A DNA stretch of 64,000 bases, taken from positions 418,447-482,446 of the forward strand of contig NZ_BAABFP010000005.1 in the NCBI RefSeq assembly GCF_039541115.1, written 5' to 3'. The position numbers and the translations under genes were made by a program. Source of the DNA: Angustibacter luteus (lineage in GTDB: Bacteria; Actinomycetota; Actinomycetes; Actinomycetales; Angustibacteraceae). The notes under the pieces are model-generated. The model had not been told where the DNA came from. It ran no database searches and saw only the letters and a program-made list of their open reading frames with translations. Every line of letters begins with the position of its first letter. The stretch's first letter is position 1. Below, one piece after another: positions 31,301 through 40,784 of this stretch.

Positions 31301-32973
31301 GCGGCCAGCTGCCGGCGCACAAGGTGTACCCGTGGGTCGCCCGCACCCGGCACTCCACCCCCGGCGTCGGCCTCATCTCGCCGCCGCCGCACCACGACAT
31401 CTACTCGATCGAGGACCTCGCCCAGCTCATCCACGACCTCAAGAACGCGAACCCGGCGGCCCGCGTGCACGTCAAGCTCGTCGCCGAGGTCGGGGTCGGG
31501 ACGGTCGCCGCCGGGGTCAGCAAGGCGCACGCCGACGTGGTGCTCATCTCCGGCCACGACGGCGGCACCGGCGCGTCCCCGCTGACCAGCCTCAAGCACG
31601 CCGGCGCCCCCTGGGAGCTCGGCCTCGCCGAGGCGCAGCAGACGCTGCTGCTCAACGGGTTGCGCGACCGGATCGTCGTGCAGGTGGACGGCCAGCTCAA
31701 GACCGGGCGGGACGTCGTCATCGCCGCGCTGCTCGGCGGCGAGGAGTTCGGGTTCGCCACGGCGCCACTGGTGGTGAGCGGCTGCATCATGATGCGGGTC
31801 TGCCACCTGGACACCTGCCCGGTCGGCATCGCGACCCAGAACCCCGAGCTGCGCGAACGGTTCAGCGGCAAGCCGGAGTTCGTCGAGACCTTCTTCGAGT
31901 ACATCGCCGAGGAGGTCCGCGAGCTCCTGGCGTCGCTCGGGCTGCGCAGCCTCGAGGAGGCCATCGGCCGGGTGGACCTGCTGGACTCCCGACGTGCCGT
32001 CCAGCACTGGAAGGCGTCCGGGCTGGACCTGTCGCCCGTGCTGGCGGCCATCGACCTGCCGGAGGGCGCGTCGCGTCGGCACACCACCAACCAGGACCAC
32101 GGGCTGGAGAAGGCACTCGACCACACCCTGATCTCGATGAGCTCGGACGCCCTGGAGCGGCGGGAGCCGGTGCGCATCACGGTGCCGGTGCGCAACGTGA
32201 ACCGCACCGTCGGCACCATGCTCGGCCACGAGGTCACGAAGCGGTACCCGACCGGCCTCGCCGACGACACGATCGACGTCACGCTGACTGGCTCGGCCGG
32301 GCAGTCGCTCGGCGCGTTCCTGCCCCGCGGGGTGACCCTGCGGCTCTTCGGGGACACGAACGACTACCTCGGCAAGGGACTGTCCGGCGGACGGCTCGTC
32401 GTCCGGCCCGACCGGGCCTCGGTGCTCACCGCCGAGCTCAACGTGGTGGCCGGCAACGTCGTCGCGTACGGCGCCACCGCCGGCGAGATCTTCGTGCGCG
32501 GGCTGGCCGGCGAGCGGTTCTGCGTCCGCAACTCGGGCGCGACCGCCGTGGTCGAGGGGGTTGGCGACCACGCCCTGGAGTACATGACCGGCGGCACCGT
32601 GGTCATCCTCGGGGGCACCGGGCGCAACGTGGCGGCCGGCATGTCCGGGGGCACGGCCTACGTGCTGGACCTGTTGCCAGAGCGCGTGAACCCGGGCGCG
32701 CTGGCCGCCGGCGAGGTCGAGCTCACCGCAGTCTCCGCCGAGACGGACGGCGAGCTGCTGCACGACCTGGTCGCGCGGCACCGGGAGGAAACGGGCTCCG
32801 CCGTCGCCAAGGCGCTGCTCGCCGACTGGCCCGCCGCGCTGCCGCGGTTCACCAAGGTGCTGCCGCGCGACTACCGGATCGTCGTCGAGGTCCGCGCCAA
32901 CGCCCAGGACGAGGGACTCGACCCCGACAGCAGCGAGGTCTGGACCAGGATCACGGAGGCTTCCCGTGGCTGA
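28393..32973 (+). CDS. gltB: glutamate synthase large subunit GltB
   Basis: A 1526-residue NADPH-dependent glutamate synthase subunit. The N-terminal glutaminase domain would start at Cys25 after removal of a short propeptide ([11 protein letters not shown]). The central and FMN-binding synthase domain follows (about 450-1200), with the 3Fe-4S cysteines Cys1131, Cys1137 and Cys1142 ([12 protein letters not shown]). The C-terminal glycine-rich helix domain fills about 1240-1480. It makes two glutamates from glutamine and 2-oxoglutarate. ATG at 28393 gives the normal propeptide length. It overlaps gltD by 8 bases. Confidence 0.97.
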   Translation: MGLSSFSARPAATGLYDGRREHDACGVAFVATMRGHAGHDIVEHALTALRNLDHRGATGADPTVGDGAGILTQVPDEFLRASVDFELPTAGAYAVGLAFLPQDDGECAAVVAAVEQIAVDEGLTVLGWRDVPVVPDLVGEVARDCMPAFRQLFVTATGSRLVGLGLERLAYALRKRSERELEVYFPSLSSRTLVYKGMLTTGQLEPFFPDLSDRRFATELALVHSRFSTNTFPSWPLAHPFRVIAHNGEINTVQGNRNWMAARESQIHSDVIPGDISRLFPICSPQASDSASFDEVLELLHLAGRSLPHAVLMMIPEAWENHTEMDADRRAFYEFHSAFMEPWDGPACVTFTDGTLIGAVLDRNGLRPGRYWVTEDGLVVLASEVGVLDLDPATVVRKGRLQPGRMFLVDTERGRLVGDDEVKAELAAQNPYQEWLHAGLIHLADLPEREHVVHTPASVARRQRTFGYTEEELRVLVSPMARTGAEPIGSMGTDSPVAVLSQRPRLLFDYFTQLFAQVTNPPLDAIREELVTSLGTVIGPEVNALDATPAHCRQLVLPFPVIDNDELAKIVHINADGDLPGYATTVIKGLYDAGGGGAALRMRLHEIFEEVSQAIEEGSRFVVLSDRDSGRDLAPIPSLLLTSAVHHHLIRAKTRTQVGLLVEAGDVREVHHVALLIGYGAAAVNPYLAMESAENLARTGMLGDITADAAVRNLIKALGKGVLKVMSKMGISTVASYRGAQVFEAIGLSGEVVEEFFTGTTSQLGGIGLDVIAQEAAQRHTSAYPADGVLPAHRRLEVGGEYQWRREGEPHLFDPETVFRLQHATRARRFDVFRQYTARVNDQSERLMTLRGLLELRPDGDAAKANPVAAIPLEEVEPVSEIVKRFSTGAMSYGSISQEAHETLAVAMNRLGARSNTGEGGEDDDRLLDPVRRSAVKQVASGRFGVTSLYLTHADDIQIKMAQGAKPGEGGQLPAHKVYPWVARTRHSTPGVGLISPPPHHDIYSIEDLAQLIHDLKNANPAARVHVKLVAEVGVGTVAAGVSKAHADVVLISGHDGGTGASPLTSLKHAGAPWELGLAEAQQTLLLNGLRDRIVVQVDGQLKTGRDVVIAALLGGEEFGFATAPLVVSGCIMMRVCHLDTCPVGIATQNPELRERFSGKPEFVETFFEYIAEEVRELLASLGLRSLEEAIGRVDLLDSRRAVQHWKASGLDLSPVLAAIDLPEGASRRHTTNQDHGLEKALDHTLISMSSDALERREPVRITVPVRNVNRTVGTMLGHEVTKRYPTGLADDTIDVTLTGSAGQSLGAFLPRGVTLRLFGDTNDYLGKGLSGGRLVVRPDRASVLTAELNVVAGNVVAYGATAGEIFVRGLAGERFCVRNSGATAVVEGVGDHALEYMTGGTVVILGGTGRNVAAGMSGGTAYVLDLLPERVNPGALAAGEVELTAVSAETDGELLHDLVARHREETGSAVAKALLADWPAALPRFTKVLPRDYRIVVEVRANAQDEGLDPDSSEVWTRITEASRG

Positions 32974-34423
32974 CCCGAGAGGCTTTCTGAGCGCACGCGA
33001 GCGCGAGCTGCCCACCCGACGTCCGGTGCCGATCCGGCTGCTGGACTGGCACGAGGTGTACGAGGACCAGCCGGCCGGCCAGCTCAAGCGCCAGGCCGGA
33101 CGGTGCATGGACTGCGGGATCCCGTTCTGCCACCAGGGGTGCCCGCTCGGGAACCTGATCCCGGAGTGGAACGACCTGACCTGGCGCGAGGACTGGCGCG
33201 AGGCGATCGAGCGTCTGCACGCGACGAACAACTTCCCGGAGTTCACCGGGCGGCTGTGCCCGGCTCCCTGCGAGAGCGCGTGCGTGCTCGGCATCAACCA
33301 GCCGCCGGTGACCATCAAGCAGATCGAGGTGTCGATCGTCGAGCGGGCCTTCGAGGCCGGCGGGGTGCAGCCGCTGCCGCCGGACCGGCTCACCGGCAAG
33401 ACGGTCGCCGTGGTCGGCAGCGGGCCGGCCGGGCTCGCGGCCGCCCAGCAGCTGACCCGGGCGGGCCACACGGTGGCGGTCTACGAGCGGGCCGACAAGA
33501 TCGGCGGCCTGCTGCGCTACGGGATCCCCGAGTTCAAGATGGAGAAGTCGGTGCTGGACCGCCGGCTGGCCCAGATGGAGGCCGAGGGCACCCGGTTCCG
33601 CCCGGGCGTCGCCGTCGGTCAGCAGATCACCGGCAAGCAGCTGCGCGACCGGTACGACGCGGTGGTCATCGCGACCGGCGCGACGGTGCCGCGCGACCTG
33701 CCGGCGCCGGGCCGCGAGCTCGGCGGGATCCTGCAGGCCATGGACTACCTGCCGCCGGCCAACCGGGCCGCGCTCGGCGAGGAGGCAGAGGGACTGGTCA
33801 GCGCCGAGGGCCTGGACGTCGTCATCATCGGTGGCGGCGACACCGGCGCGGACTGCCTGGGGACGGCCCTGCGTCAGCAGCCGCGCAGCGTGACCCAGCT
33901 CGAGATCATGCCGCGGCCCCCGGAGGAGCGGGCGTCCGCGCACCCGTGGCCGATGTACCCGATGATCTACCGCGTCGCCAGCGCCCACGAGGAAGGCGGT
34001 GAGCGGGTGTACGCGGTGAGCACCAGCGAGTTCGTCGGGGACGCGGACGGCAACGTCAGCGGGCTGCGCCTCCAGGAGGTCGAGATGGTCGAGGGCCGGT
34101 TCACCCCGGTCGAGGGCTCGCAGCGCGAGATCCCGGCCCAGCTGGTGCTGCTGGCCATGGGCTTCACCGGCCCCGAGCCGGACGGGGTCGTGGCCCAGCT
34201 GGACGTCGAGCTCGACGAGCGCGGCACGATCCGGCGCGACCTCGACTACGCGTCGACGACGCCGGGCGTGTACGTGGCCGGGGACGCCGGTCGGGGCCAG
34301 TCCCTGATCGTCTGGGCCATCGCGGAGGGCCGCGCCTGCGCCGCCGCCGTCGACCGCTTCCTGACTGGTGACACGTCCCTGCCCAGCCCGATCCGCCCCA
34401 CCGACCGACCGCTCACCGTCTGA
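32966..34423 (+). CDS. gltD: glutamate synthase small subunit GltD
   Basis: A 485-residue flavoprotein feeding electrons from NADPH to GltB. N-terminal 4Fe-4S cysteines are in [14 protein letters not shown] (Cys47, 50, 55, 59) and CPAPCESAC. The FAD-binding GSGPAG motif lies near residue 150 and the NADPH-binding GGGDTG motif near 287. The GTG at 32966 lies inside the gltB end, so the subunits are probably translationally coupled. Confidence 0.97.
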   Translation: MADPRGFLSARERELPTRRPVPIRLLDWHEVYEDQPAGQLKRQAGRCMDCGIPFCHQGCPLGNLIPEWNDLTWREDWREAIERLHATNNFPEFTGRLCPAPCESACVLGINQPPVTIKQIEVSIVERAFEAGGVQPLPPDRLTGKTVAVVGSGPAGLAAAQQLTRAGHTVAVYERADKIGGLLRYGIPEFKMEKSVLDRRLAQMEAEGTRFRPGVAVGQQITGKQLRDRYDAVVIATGATVPRDLPAPGRELGGILQAMDYLPPANRAALGEEAEGLVSAEGLDVVIIGGGDTGADCLGTALRQQPRSVTQLEIMPRPPEERASAHPWPMYPMIYRVASAHEEGGERVYAVSTSEFVGDADGNVSGLRLQEVEMVEGRFTPVEGSQREIPAQLVLLAMGFTGPEPDGVVAQLDVELDERGTIRRDLDYASTTPGVYVAGDAGRGQSLIVWAIAEGRACAAAVDRFLTGDTSLPSPIRPTDRPLTV

Positions 34424-34481
34424 CACGCCGGGGTGCCCCCGGGCAAGCGCTTCCACCACGACGAGGAATAGGCTCCGAACC

Positions 34482-35924
34482 ATGCGCCGAGCGAAGATCG
34501 TCTGCACCTTGGGCCCCGCTGTCGACTCCCCGGAGCAGATCCGGGCCCTCGTGGAGGCCGGGATGGACGTGGCCCGGCTCAACCTGAGCCACGGCTCCTA
34601 CGCCGACCACGAGAAGGTCTACCGGATGGTGCGGGAGGCCAGCGACAGCGTCGGGCGCAGCGTCGCCGTCCTGGTGGACCTGCAGGGGCCGAAGATCCGG
34701 CTCGGCAACTTCGCGAGCGGGCCGCAGGTGCTGGAGCCCGGTGACACGTTCACCATCACCACGGAGGACGTGCCGGGCGACAAGGACCTGGTGTCCACGA
34801 CGTACCAGGGTCTGCCCGGGGACGTGAACCCGGGCGACCGCATCCTCATCGACGACGGCAAGGTCGCGGTCGAGGTGACCGCGGTCGACGGCCCGCGGGT
34901 GACCACCACGGTCATCGAGGGCGGCACGGTGTCCAACCACAAGGGGCTGAACCTGCCCGGTGTCGCCGTCAGCGTCCCCGCGATGTCGGAGAAGGACATC
35001 GCCGACCTGCGCTGGGGCCTGAAGCTGCGCGCTGACTTCATCGCCCTGTCCTTCGTGCGCAGCGCGGCCGACGCCGAGGACGTCCGCGCGATCATGCAGG
35101 AGGAGGGCGTCTCGCTGCCCGTCCTCGCCAAGATCGAGAAGCCGCAGGCCGTGGACAACCTGGCCGAGATCGTCCGGGTCTTCGACGGGATCATGGTGGC
35201 CCGGGGCGACCTCGGCGTGGAGCTCCCGCTCGAGCAGGTGCCACTGGTGCAGAAGATCGCGGTGGAGCTGGCTCGCCGCAACGCCAAGCCGGTGATCGTG
35301 GCCACCCAGGTGCTCGAGTCCATGATCGAGAACTCCCGCCCGACCCGCGCCGAGGCCTCGGACGCCGCGAACGCGGTCCTGGACGGCGCGGACGCCCTGA
35401 TGCTGTCGGGGGAGACCAGCGTCGGCAAGCACCCGATCGAGGCCGTGCGGACCATGGCCCGGATCATCGAGAACACCGAGGACCACGGGCTGGAGCGCAT
35501 CGCCCCCCTGGGTACCAAGCCGCGGACCAAGGGCGGTGCCATCACGTTGGCCGCCAAGACGGTCGGCGAGCAGCTGGACGTCAAGTACCTCGTGACCTTC
35601 ACCCAGGGCGGCGACTCGGCCCGCCGGATGGCCCGGCTGCGCTCGAAGATCAAGCACCTGGTCTTCACCCCCGAGCCGATCGTGCGCTCCCAGCTGTCCC
35701 TGACGTGGGGGTGCGAGACGTTCCTCACGCCGTTCGTCACGCACACCGACGACATGGTCAAGCAGGTCGACACGCTGCTGCTGTCCAACGGCCGCGCCCA
35801 GAAGGGCGACCTGGTGGTGATCGTGGCGGGCTCGCCGCCCGGGATCCCGGGGTCCACGAACGCGCTGCGGGTGCACCGGATCGGTGACGCCGAGGACGGC
35901 GCCGCGCCGGCCTACCGCAGCTGA
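34482..35924 (+). CDS. pyk: pyruvate kinase
   Basis: A 480-residue glycolytic enzyme that makes ATP and pyruvate from phosphoenolpyruvate. Motifs: CTLGPA, ARLNLSHGSY, DLQGPKIR, AKIEKPQAV (catalytic Lys) and MVARGDLGVELP (metal-binding), with C-terminal allosteric domain from about residue 350. TAGGCT at 34469-34474 ends seven bases before the ATG, so the transcript may be leaderless. A perfect 16-bp hairpin follows the stop. Confidence 0.97.
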   Translation: MRRAKIVCTLGPAVDSPEQIRALVEAGMDVARLNLSHGSYADHEKVYRMVREASDSVGRSVAVLVDLQGPKIRLGNFASGPQVLEPGDTFTITTEDVPGDKDLVSTTYQGLPGDVNPGDRILIDDGKVAVEVTAVDGPRVTTTVIEGGTVSNHKGLNLPGVAVSVPAMSEKDIADLRWGLKLRADFIALSFVRSAADAEDVRAIMQEEGVSLPVLAKIEKPQAVDNLAEIVRVFDGIMVARGDLGVELPLEQVPLVQKIAVELARRNAKPVIVATQVLESMIENSRPTRAEASDAANAVLDGADALMLSGETSVGKHPIEAVRTMARIIENTEDHGLERIAPLGTKPRTKGGAITLAAKTVGEQLDVKYLVTFTQGGDSARRMARLRSKIKHLVFTPEPIVRSQLSLTWGCETFLTPFVTHTDDMVKQVDTLLLSNGRAQKGDLVVIVAGSPPGIPGSTNALRVHRIGDAEDGAAPAYRS

Positions 35925-35937
35925 CGGAGCGCAAAAC

Positions 35938-35973
35938 CAACAGCCCGAACCTGGTCTCAGGTTCGGGCTGTTG
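35938..35973. terminator. bidirectional terminator between pyk and tRNA-Pro
   Basis: A perfect 16-bp inverted repeat with loop gtct (35954-35957). Reading leftward it is followed by ttggtttt, a T-rich tract serving the minus-strand tRNA; rightward it serves pyk, though with only ttg beyond the stem. It fits its place between convergent genes. Confidence 0.9.
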
Positions 35974-35990
35974 TCGACGTCTGCACAACG

Positions 35991-36064
<74 letters not shown>

Positions 36065-36187
36065 GTACATCCACCGCCAGGCGGACGCCGGTCATGTTAT
36101 CGCAACGGCTGCGGGGTCGAGACCGCCACCTCCCCCCGGGCACCCGGGTTGGCACGAAAGCCGCGCGTGACCAACTACCCTTCTGAG

Positions 36188-36823
36188 GTGACATCCGAGG
36201 GCACCCAGGCGCGTGACGCGCGGCAGGACGACGGCGCGAGCGACCGCGTCCTGACCGTGCCCAACGCCTTGTCCGCGCTGCGGCTGGTCGGCGTCCCGGT
36301 GTTCCTCTGGCTGATCCTCAGCGAGCAGGACGGCTGGGCCCTCCTGGTGCTCATGCTCTCCGGTGTCACGGACTACCTCGACGGCAAGATCGCGCGCCGG
36401 TTCGGGCTGGTGTCGAAGGTCGGTGCCCTGCTCGACCCGCTCGCGGACCGGCTGTACATCCTGACCACCCTCCTCGGGCTGGCCTGGCGCGAGATCATCC
36501 CCTGGTGGCTGGTCGCCCTGCTGCTCGGGCGCGAGCTGTTCATGGCTCTGGTCCTGCTGTGGTCGCGCAGCCGCGGGCACGCCACGCTCCCCGTGCACTT
36601 CGTCGGCAAGGCCGCCACCTTCAACCTGCTCTACGCGTTCCCGCTGCTGCTGCTCGGTGACGGCGACTCCGGCTGGGCCGAGGCGGCCCGGGCGATCGGC
36701 TGGGGCTTCGCCTGGTGGGGCACGGCGCTGTACTGGGTCGCCGGGGTGCTCTATGCCGTGCAGGCCTCGCGCCTGCCGCGTCGCGACCCCAGCGCGGCCT
36801 CCGGGTCGAAGGTCCGCGGGTGA
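36188..36823 (+). CDS. CDP-alcohol phosphatidyltransferase (PgsA-like)
   Basis: A 211-residue membrane enzyme with the complete CDP-alcohol motif DG-x2-AR-x8-G-x3-D-x3-D (DGKIARRFG to LLDPLADR), which binds metal and CDP-diacylglycerol. About five or six membrane helices follow. It swaps CMP for an alcohol to make a phospholipid such as phosphatidylglycerol phosphate or cardiolipin; it occupies the place of pgsA2 (Rv1822). GTG at 36188 is preceded directly by GAGG and is preferred to a TTG 39 bases upstream, but the start is not certain. Confidence 0.88.
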   Translation: MTSEGTQARDARQDDGASDRVLTVPNALSALRLVGVPVFLWLILSEQDGWALLVLMLSGVTDYLDGKIARRFGLVSKVGALLDPLADRLYILTTLLGLAWREIIPWWLVALLLGRELFMALVLLWSRSRGHATLPVHFVGKAATFNLLYAFPLLLLGDGDSGWAEAARAIGWGFAWWGTALYWVAGVLYAVQASRLPRRDPSAASGSKVRG

Positions 36824-37803
36824 GCGAGTACGAGACGGTCGCGGACGCTCCCGCGCCCCAGCGCAAGGACGCCTCGATGTCCCTGCTGGTCGACGTCATG
36901 ACCCGTACGGTCGACCCCGGCTACGCGGAGGCCGCGCGCCGCCGCGCCGAGCGCGGCGGACAGCAGGAGCCCGGTGCTCGTGGTCGCAGCGTGCTGGCCG
37001 TGGTGGCCCTCGTCGTGGTCGGCCTGCTGCTGGCCACCGCCTGGTTGCAGACGCGCGGCACCCGGCCGGCCGGTGTGACGGCCCGCGAGCAGCTCGCCGC
37101 CGAGATCGAGCGCCAGGACGCGGCCGCGGGCCGGCTGCAGCGCAGCAACGCCGCCCTGCTCCAGCAGATCCAGGCGGAGCGGAACCGACAGCTCCAGGTC
37201 AACGCCCAGAGCGGCCTGGCCGACGAGGTGTCGAACCTCGCGCTGGTCACCGGGGCCGCTGCGGTCAAGGGACCGGGCATCACGGTGACGCTGGACGACG
37301 CGGACGCCGCGAAGGGCGGGTCCGCCGACGGCGACCCGAGGACGACGGAGCAGTCGGACGACGGACGCGTCCTCGACCAGGACCTCCAGCTCGTCGTCAA
37401 CGGCCTGTGGGACGCCGGCGCCGAGGCCATCGCGATCAACGGGCAGCGGCTGACCGCGCTGTCGGCGATCAGGTCCGCCGGTGAGGCGATCCTGGTGGAC
37501 TACCGCCCGCTGTCACCGCCGTACCTCATCTCGGCGATCGGCAGCCCCGATACGCTGCAGACCCGATTCAGCGACGGGCCAGGGGGGCGCGACGTGCAGT
37601 ACCTGAAGGACAACTTCGGGGTACGGGCGGCCATCACCAGCCAGTCGAACCTGGTTCTGCCCGCCAGCGCCGGCCTGGACACCCGGCGCGCCAAGGCACT
37701 GGACGCGGCCAGGTCCAAGGGCGCGAGCTCCAGCTCGCCGAGGAGCACGACGTCCGACCAGAGCCGCTCGTCCGCACCCGACCGAACGCAGGAGACCCCG
37801 TGA
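36820..37803 (+). CDS. DUF881 membrane-anchored protein (Rv1823-like)
   Basis: A 327-residue protein: about 65 cytoplasmic residues, one membrane helix (about 66-84), a coiled-coil-like segment (REQLAAEIERQDAAAGRLQRS, about 90-125) and an outer DUF881 domain with VKGPGITVTLDD, DLQLVVNGLWDAGAEAIAING and PYLISAIG. A Ser/Thr-rich tail follows. The function is not established; the set of two DUF881 proteins around sbp is conserved in actinobacteria. GTG overlaps the previous stop. Confidence 0.88.
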   Translation: MSEYETVADAPAPQRKDASMSLLVDVMTRTVDPGYAEAARRRAERGGQQEPGARGRSVLAVVALVVVGLLLATAWLQTRGTRPAGVTAREQLAAEIERQDAAAGRLQRSNAALLQQIQAERNRQLQVNAQSGLADEVSNLALVTGAAAVKGPGITVTLDDADAAKGGSADGDPRTTEQSDDGRVLDQDLQLVVNGLWDAGAEAIAINGQRLTALSAIRSAGEAILVDYRPLSPPYLISAIGSPDTLQTRFSDGPGGRDVQYLKDNFGVRAAITSQSNLVLPASAGLDTRRAKALDAARSKGASSSSPRSTTSDQSRSSAPDRTQETP

Positions 37804-38132
37804 TCCCCGCCCTCGGACTCGTCGTCGGCATCGTCCTCGGCATCCTGCTGCAGCCGACCGTCCCGGTCTGGATGCAGCCCTACCTGCCGCTGGCGGTCGT
37901 CGCGGCGCTCGACGCCGTGTTCGGCGGCCTGCGCGCACTCCTGGACGGGATCTTCGACGACAAGGTCTTCGTGGTCTCGTTCCTGTCGAACGTGTTCGTG
38001 GCGGCGTTCATCGTCTACCTGGGCGACCAGCTGGGCGTCGGGTCGCAGCTGTCCACCGGCGTGGTCGTCGTCCTCGGGATCCGGATCTTCTCCAACGTCG
38101 CCGCGATCCGGCGGCACCTGTTCCGCGCATGA
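37800..38132 (+). CDS. sbp: small basic protein Sbp (DUF1290)
   Basis: A 110-residue membrane protein with three hydrophobic helices and the family segments VVAALDAVFGGLRALLDGIFDDKVFVVSF (key residues AALDA.FGG.RA and F-x-FV-SF) and LGIRIFSNVAAIRRHLF. Homologues occur near division and cell-wall genes in Gram-positive bacteria, with unknown biochemical role. It is coupled by GTGA/ATGA overlaps to both DUF881 genes. Confidence 0.9.
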   Translation: MIPALGLVVGIVLGILLQPTVPVWMQPYLPLAVVAALDAVFGGLRALLDGIFDDKVFVVSFLSNVFVAAFIVYLGDQLGVGSQLSTGVVVVLGIRIFSNVAAIRRHLFRA

Positions 38133-38905
38133 CCGACGAGCCGACGTCCGAGCCGACGTCCGAGCCGACGTCCGAGCCGACCAGCCGCTGGGTCCGGCTG
38201 GCCCGGGCCCTGCACCCGCGCACCACGCGTGCTCAGGTCCTGGCCGCCGTGCTGGTGGCCTCGCTCGGGTTCGCCCTGGTGGCCCAGATCAGCCAGCGTG
38301 ACGACCAGCGGCTGACCGGGCTCCGGCAGAGCGAGCTCGTGCAGATCCTCGACAACATCGGGGACCGGCGAGACCGGCTGGCGGACGAGCAGTCCGACCT
38401 CGAGGCCGAGCAGCGTCAGCTCTCGTCGGGTGCCAGCGGAGCCCAGGCCGCGATCGAGGCGGCCCGCGAGCGGCTGGACACCCTGGGCATCCTCGCCGGC
38501 ACCGTGGGAGCCGAGGGCACCGGAGTCGAGGTGTTCATCAGCGACCCCAAGGGCTCCGTGCGTGCGGCCCAGGTGCTCGACCTGGTCGAGGAGCTGCGCG
38601 ACGCCGGCGCGGAGGCCATCCAGATCGGGGACACGCGCGTCGTGGCGTCCACGGCGTTCACCGACGTGCCCGGTGGCATCGCTGTCGCCGGCGTCCGGCA
38701 GAGCCCGCCGTACACCGTGCTGGCGATCGGCGACAGCCAGACCATGTCGACCGCGCTGGAGATCCCGGGCGGGGTCATCGCTAGCCTTCCCGAGGACGCT
38801 CGCGGGACGGTCGCCGAGAAGGAGGACGTCCGCGTCACGGCGTTGCTGGCCGTTCCGACGCGCCGATACGCTCAGCCCGCGGACCCGGCCACCCCCAGCA
38901 AGTGA
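38129..38905 (+). CDS. DUF881 membrane-anchored protein (Rv1825-like)
   Basis: A 258-residue protein: N-terminal Glu-Pro-Thr-Ser repeat, membrane helix (about 36-54), a heptad-rich segment (about 75-115) and an outer DUF881 domain (TVGAEGTGVEVFISD, VRAAQVLDLVEELRDAGAEAI in part, SPPYTVLAIGD). It resembles the upstream DUF881 protein but lacks its long C-terminal tail. Location in the sbp cluster suggests a shared envelope role. Confidence 0.88.
   Translation: MTDEPTSEPTSEPTSEPTSRWVRLARALHPRTTRAQVLAAVLVASLGFALVAQISQRDDQRLTGLRQSELVQILDNIGDRRDRLADEQSDLEAEQRQLSSGASGAQAAIEAARERLDTLGILAGTVGAEGTGVEVFISDPKGSVRAAQVLDLVEELRDAGAEAIQIGDTRVVASTAFTDVPGGIAVAGVRQSPPYTVLAIGDSQTMSTALEIPGGVIASLPEDARGTVAEKEDVRVTALLAVPTRRYAQPADPATPSK
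38138..38185 (+). repeat. 12-bp tandem repeat encoding Glu-Pro-Thr-Ser
   Basis: Three exact copies of gagccgacgtcc and a fourth altered copy (gagccgaccagc) just inside the second DUF881 gene. In-frame copy changes would vary only the length of the cytoplasmic tail. Confidence 0.93.
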
Positions 38906-38950
38906 TCCGGCCCGACCACCCGACCACCGCCCGGCAGAACGCGAGGAACC

Positions 38951-39340
38951 ATGAGCGGCAACGACTTCCCGGATGACCTGCGCTACACCCCCGAGCACGA
39001 GTGGGTGCGCACGTCCGAGGACGGCACCATCCGGGTGGGGATCACCTCCTTCGCCCAGGAGGCCCTGGGTGACGTCGTGTTCGTGACGCTGCCCGAGATC
39101 GGCGCTGCGGTTGCTGCGGGCGAGGCGTGCGGTGAGGTCGAGTCCACGAAGAGCGTCAGTGACATCTACCCGCCGGTGGCCGGCACGGTGACCGCCCGCA
39201 ACGAGGCCCTTGACGCGACCCCCGAGCTGGTGAACTCCGACCCGTACGGCGAGGGCTGGATGCTCGAGCTCGAGGTCGCCGACGCGGGCGCTCTCGACGG
39301 CCTGCTGGACGCCGAGGCCTACCGCGCCCAGCTCGGCTAG
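38951..39340 (+). CDS. gcvH: glycine cleavage system H protein GcvH
   Basis: A 129-residue lipoyl carrier that shuttles the aminomethyl group between the P, T and L proteins. The lipoylated residue is Lys67 in ESTKSVSD; YTPEHEWVR and GEGWMLEL are typical. Start ATG is preceded by GAGGAACC. gcvP is about 3 kb downstream under separate control, and no gcvT is present in the window. Confidence 0.97.
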   Translation: MSGNDFPDDLRYTPEHEWVRTSEDGTIRVGITSFAQEALGDVVFVTLPEIGAAVAAGEACGEVESTKSVSDIYPPVAGTVTARNEALDATPELVNSDPYGEGWMLELEVADAGALDGLLDAEAYRAQLG

Positions 39341-39489
39341 CCACCGGCCGGCTGTCGTTTCAGCCGCACGGGTGGAACTGGGCAGCCTGACCCTGCGGTG
39401 GAGGGTTGGACTGTGGCAGGCTGGACCCTTGTCGGCTCCCGTCGCCTGCGACGTCGGGGGCCCCGTCGTTCACCTGAGGGAGACCTGTC

Positions 39490-39999
39490 ATGACTGACGA
39501 CCAGGACCGGCCGGACCAGGACCAGCCGGGCCAGGACGAGCCCCGCCAGGACGACGCCACGGCCGTCCCCGGGCGGGAGGACCCGTCAGCCACGACCATG
39601 CACCTGTCCGCCATCGGCAGCACCGAGGTGGGCGAGCCGGCCGACAGCTCCGACGGTCCCGCGGCGATCGACCCGGGTATCGTCGCGGCGCTGCGCGGAG
39701 GTACCGCGCTGCTGCGGGTTGACCGCGGCCCGAACGCGGGCTCCCGCTTCCTGCTCGACGGCGACTCGACGACGGTCGGGCGGCACCCGTCCAGTGACAT
39801 CTTCCTGGACGACGTCACCGTCTCGCGCCGACACGCGGAGTTCGTCCGTGAGGGCACCGTGTTCTCGGTCCGGGACGTCGGCAGCCTGAACGGCACCTAC
39901 GTCAACGGCCAGCGGATCGACTCGTCCCCGCTGGCCACCGGTGACGAGGTCCAGGTCGGCAAGTTCCGGCTGGTCGTGATGCTGGGTGAAGCAGGGTGA
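39490..39999 (+). CDS. garA: FHA-domain regulator, GarA/OdhI-like
   Basis: A 169-residue protein. Residues 1-70 are acidic and disordered-looking; about 73-165 form an FHA domain with GRHPSSDI, VSRRHAEF and NGTYVNG. GarA/OdhI proteins bind 2-oxoglutarate dehydrogenase and glutamate dehydrogenase until a Ser/Thr kinase phosphorylates an N-terminal ETTS motif. Here the matching region is PSATTMHL (Thr35, Thr36), so the Thr pair is kept but the motif is altered. GAGGGAG lies 7 bases before the ATG. Its stop overlaps the MerR gene. Confidence 0.9.
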   Translation: MTDDQDRPDQDQPGQDEPRQDDATAVPGREDPSATTMHLSAIGSTEVGEPADSSDGPAAIDPGIVAALRGGTALLRVDRGPNAGSRFLLDGDSTTVGRHPSSDIFLDDVTVSRRHAEFVREGTVFSVRDVGSLNGTYVNGQRIDSSPLATGDEVQVGKFRLVVMLGEAG

Positions 40000-40739
40000 G
40001 CCCTGCGGTCAACCGCCGCGAATCGGCCATGAGCATCGGCGAGGTCATCGCCCTGCTCAGTCCGGACTTCCCTGACGTCAGCATCTCCAAGATCCGGCTG
40101 TGGGAGAGCGAGGGGCTCGTCGAGCCTGCCCGCACGCCGTCCGGCTACCGCAAGTTCAGCCACCAGGACGTCGAGCGGCTGCGGTACGCCATGACGTTGC
40201 AGCGCGACCGGTTCTGGCCGCTGCGCAAGATCCGGGACCATCTCGACGCGGTGTCCCGCGGAGCGGAAGAGCTCGTCAACGGTGCGAGTGGCCCGCGGAT
40301 GGCCCCGCCGGCCGCCGGCGAGCGCGCCGCCGACACCGATGGAGCGCAGGCGCTGCGCGGCAACGGCCCCGTCCGGCTCTCCGCCGCCGAGCTGTGCACG
40401 CGGGCGCGGATCGACCCCGAGGAGCTGGACGCGCTGGTCGGCTTCGGGCTGCTGCAGCCCAGCGGATCGGGCTGGTACGACGCCAACGCGCTGGCCATCG
40501 CCAGCGCCGCCGCCGAGCTGTCCGGCTTCGGGATCCAGGCCCGCCACCTGCGCGCCTTCCGCACGGCAGCGGACCGCGAGGTCGGTCTGGTCGAGCAGGT
40601 GGTCAGCCCCCTGCGCGGCGGTCACGGCGCGAACTCCCGGGCGCGCGCGGACGACACGGCCCAGGAGATCACCGCGGTGGCCCTGCGCCTGCACGCGGCC
40701 CTGGTGCGGGCCGGGCTGGTCCGCGCCGGACTCGGCTGA
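39996..40739 (+). CDS. ftsR: MerR-family regulator, FtsR-like (Rv1828-like)
   Basis: A 247-residue protein with a winged-helix MerR DNA-binding domain near residues 10-80 (SISKIRLWESEGLVEPARTPSGYRKF, key YR-F) and an all-helical C-terminal region with no drug-binding cysteines. FtsR in Corynebacterium activates ftsZ, and the Rv1828 relative sits in the same place. GTG overlaps the garA-like stop. An insert rich in Ala/Gly/Pro (about 90-120) links the two regions. Confidence 0.87.
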   Translation: MSPAVNRRESAMSIGEVIALLSPDFPDVSISKIRLWESEGLVEPARTPSGYRKFSHQDVERLRYAMTLQRDRFWPLRKIRDHLDAVSRGAEELVNGASGPRMAPPAAGERAADTDGAQALRGNGPVRLSAAELCTRARIDPEELDALVGFGLLQPSGSGWYDANALAIASAAAELSGFGIQARHLRAFRTAADREVGLVEQVVSPLRGGHGANSRARADDTAQEITAVALRLHAALVRAGLVRAGLG

Positions 40740-40784
40740 CACGGCGTCCACGCCCGTGGTTCACCCGCGGGGTACGGTGAGCGG

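Noticed and set aside
28267-33471. A 1734-codon minus-strand open frame opposite gltB
   Set aside because: Stop-free antisense frames are common in high-GC DNA; gltB on the plus strand has full-length family motifs.
36149-36187. TTG start 39 bases upstream for the CDP-alcohol phosphatidyltransferase and a TTGGCA -35 box there
   Set aside because: The nearest -10-like box would need a 21-base spacer, and the GTG at 36188 has a closer GAGG; kept only as an alternative.
38138-38185. Phase-variable switch in the second DUF881 gene
   Set aside because: The unit is 12 bases, so copy changes cannot shift frame; only tail length would change.
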